Translations under genes and position numbers: made by a program
Assembly: GCA_910579085.1 (NCBI GenBank)
Contig: CAJTRU010000007.1
Span: 23,806 to 68,533 of the forward strand
Reading direction: 5' to 3'
DNA: 44,728 nt
DNA from: an uncultured Lachnospiraceae bacterium
GTDB lineage: Bacteria; Bacillota; Clostridia; Lachnospirales; Lachnospiraceae
Part shown: one piece after another, positions 43,301 to 44,728 of the stretch
Layout: each line of letters opens with the position of its first letter
Position numbering within the stretch: the stretch's first letter is position 1
Notes under the pieces: model-generated
Told to the model about the DNA's origin: nothing
The model's database searches: none
The model's input: only the letters and a program-made list of their open reading frames with translations

Positions 43301-43873
43301 TTATAAGAATTTTTGTATTATTGGATTAGGCGGGATATCAAATGATATCCTTAATATCTTCCCTCTAAAACGAAATAACTTTGTTCCAAGGCTTATTTCA
43401 GTTTTCAGTGTATCTCTTTTGCTAGTCTTATCCATTATATCCCTGTACTCATTAAAATTATTATATTTGCCACATAATCCATATGCATCTGATACAAGAT
43501 ACAAAAAAATATTCTTATATTTATACCTGTCATTTAAAAAAATATATCCAAACCTCGCAGATAAAAAATCATCAATAGTATTTTCAAACTTTTCATGTAT
43601 ATCTTTCATTTTTAAAAATTTCGGACTGTTTACATTCTTAAATTCAAGTAAATACATTACAAAAGAAGCACACTCACAATCAACTGTTACCAGAAAATCA
43701 ACTGCCTTTGGTGGTGTAGCAATATGAAGCCCTGCATAATATTCATCAACCTTTATTATTGCTATACTGCCACATCCAATTTTTTCTGATATGCCAACTG
43801 TAATTCCCTCGTCCTCAATAATATCCTTTAAATATGGAATTAATTCTTTACACTCTTTTATCTGTTGTATCAT
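43301..43873 (-). CDS. putative PD-(D/E)XK nuclease-like protein coupled to AAA ATPase
   Basis: A 190-residue protein. I see no named family, but KAVDFLVTVD followed by YLLEFKN (D59, E77-F-K79) matches the PD-(D/E)XK nuclease pattern, and the surrounding strand-turn-strand layout fits. This is inference from motif only. ATG at 43873 is 4 bases after the stop of the AAA gene, with GGAGG inside that gene's end, so translation is coupled. An ATPase plus small nuclease is common in phage-defence modules. AT-richer than its neighbours. Confidence 0.6.
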   Translation of the reverse strand: MIQQIKECKELIPYLKDIIEDEGITVGISEKIGCGSIAIIKVDEYYAGLHIATPPKAVDFLVTVDCECASFVMYLLEFKNVNSPKFLKMKDIHEKFENTIDDFLSARFGYIFLNDRYKYKNIFLYLVSDAYGLCGKYNNFNEYRDIMDKTSKRDTLKTEISLGTKLFRFRGKILRISFDIPPNPIIQKFL

Positions 43874-43877
43874 GCTG

Positions 43878-44702
43878 TCAATCCTCCATATTTAATTTCT
43901 GGATAATATCCTCGCGTTCATAATACAACCTCTCACTTACATCCACAAAATTCTGGTCTTCAGCACCCAGTTCATCAATTTCAATTAATTTTGAAATACT
44001 TCCCTCCTGTTCTTCTTGCATAATAACAGGCTGGTAAACATTATAATCCAGTTTTTTTCCTAAAACAAGATTATTTAACTTGTTAAAAATATAATTGCTG
44101 TGTGATGACATAATAAGTTTAACATTATTCTGGATTAATTTTGCGAAAATTTCCATTAAAGCTATCTGGTTCTGTGGATGCAGATGCGCCTCTGGTTCTT
44201 CAATAAATAATACTGGCTTCCTTTTATCTTCTTCCCTGTTCTCTTTTTTTATAATAAATTTCAAAAATGCAACCACAGGGGTTATTTCTGAAACCATTGA
44301 TGACACTTCTGTCATTTCAAAATCTGCATCTAAATTTACAGGTCTGTATATAAGGGCATTTTTACCTGTATCAAAAAAAACTTTTCCTTTTAATATATTG
44401 TCCTCTATCTCTGTATAAAACTTTTCTAAATATTTATTTGTCCCTGGCTCAATATTAGATAAAGATATAAAATAATCAGCAATAGGTTCTGATATTCCTG
44501 GAAGCTCTATTTTTCTGGTAATGTTTAGCCTGTTTTTGGACAATTCAGCTATAATAGCACCAAACGCATTCATGCCATTGTAAATACCAGACCTTGAAGC
44601 AGGTAAAAAGTAAATTTCATCACATATACTATGGATTGTACTATTAAAAGAAGAAAATAATTTCCCCATTTCTTTAAATATAAAGCTTGTAAATTCTTCC
44701 AA
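43878..44702 (-). pseudogene. AAA / OLD-like ATPase, N-terminal P-loop missing (truncated or interrupted)
   Basis: The visible 274 residues are the C-terminal part of an SMC/OLD-like AAA ATPase: FLPASRSGI near residue 35, Walker B with signature LFIEEPEAHLHPQNQ, and the His switch IMSSHSNYIFNKL. Walker A, which should lie about 150-200 residues earlier, is absent. The only start available, TTG at 44702, lacks a Shine-Dalgarno. All three minus frames have stops between it and the window edge, including an in-frame TAG about 20 bases upstream. The gene is therefore either broken by a nonsense or frameshift, or starts here in degenerate form; sequence beyond the window is needed. Confidence 0.65.
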
Positions 44703-44728
44703 AGACTTAATTTCTATTCCCTAAAAAT

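Noticed and set aside
1..44728. tRNA, rRNA or intact insertion-sequence genes
   Set aside because: None was seen on either strand; the mobile-looking elements have no transposase.

Overview
The window looks like a chromosomal segment of an anaerobic, spore-forming Firmicute, most likely family Lachnospiraceae (class Clostridia). I infer this from the low GC, the dense and mostly minus-strand gene order, strong GGAGG ribosome-binding sites, HydF ([FeFe]-hydrogenase maturation), a two-gene SufC/SufB-type Fe-S system, a DUF3881 protein, a Cys/Gly-rich 'chorion-class-like' peptide, YtvI- and CgeB-type proteins and a tryptophan T-box. No rRNA, tRNA, CRISPR array or intact transposase gene was seen.

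Layout. 0.1-1.5 kb: a hemerythrin/CheX-like/receiver fusion protein. 1.5-6.5 kb: a minus-strand membrane-lipid cluster (PLP decarboxylase, psd, pssA, an UPF0104 flippase-like protein, a PAP2 phosphatase). 6.6-11.4 kb: a small membrane protein, rarA, a YigZ/IMPACT protein, a second UPF0104 protein and hydF. 11.4-12.3 kb: gene-free and filled with structured repeats. 12.3-17.3 kb: CgeB-like glycosyltransferase, proA, DegV, and the sufB/sufC pair. 17.5-19.6 kb: two conserved proteins of unknown function separated by a repeat pair. 19.6-27.8 kb: PBP1A, purA, an HD-GYP-like protein, purB and purF, so three purine genes lie close together. 27.9-29.2 kb: three more repeats. 29.2-34.5 kb: a GH3 lipoprotein, the Cys-rich peptide, aroC, trpS with its T-box, and a VanZ-like protein. 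34.6-37.0 kb: the paired DNA-metabolism protein and radical SAM protein, the latter with an Asn-rich insertion. 37.1-40.1 kb: another repeat, a small protein, YtvI, and a PadR regulator with a palindromic operator and a coupled membrane protein. 40.3-43.2 kb: two CobW/G3E-type GTPases, one with an extraordinary His/Cys tract, and a TrmH-type methyltransferase. 43.3-44.7 kb: a putative PD-(D/E)XK nuclease coupled to an AAA ATPase fragment, possibly the edge of a defence module.

The most interesting signal is a dispersed family of about 220-340 bp palindromic elements with at least nine recognisable copies: 11457-11630, 11905-12300 interrupted by 11969-12252, 17931-18153, 18283-18600, 27966-28238, 28353-28693, 28902-29134 and 37134-37435. 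They have terminal inverted repeats, a long outer stem and a conserved core ending in GTAGCGGAAGCG. Two core segments form a six-to-seven base-pair pseudoknot whose sequence differs from copy to copy but stays complementary, which is direct covariation evidence for a functional RNA fold. The core resembles what I remember of HEARO/OMEGA-type RNAs, but no nuclease gene is attached and I could not test that identity. One copy has been interrupted by another, with apparent target duplication, so the family moves or has moved. Cores and outer stems also appear to have been shuffled between copies.
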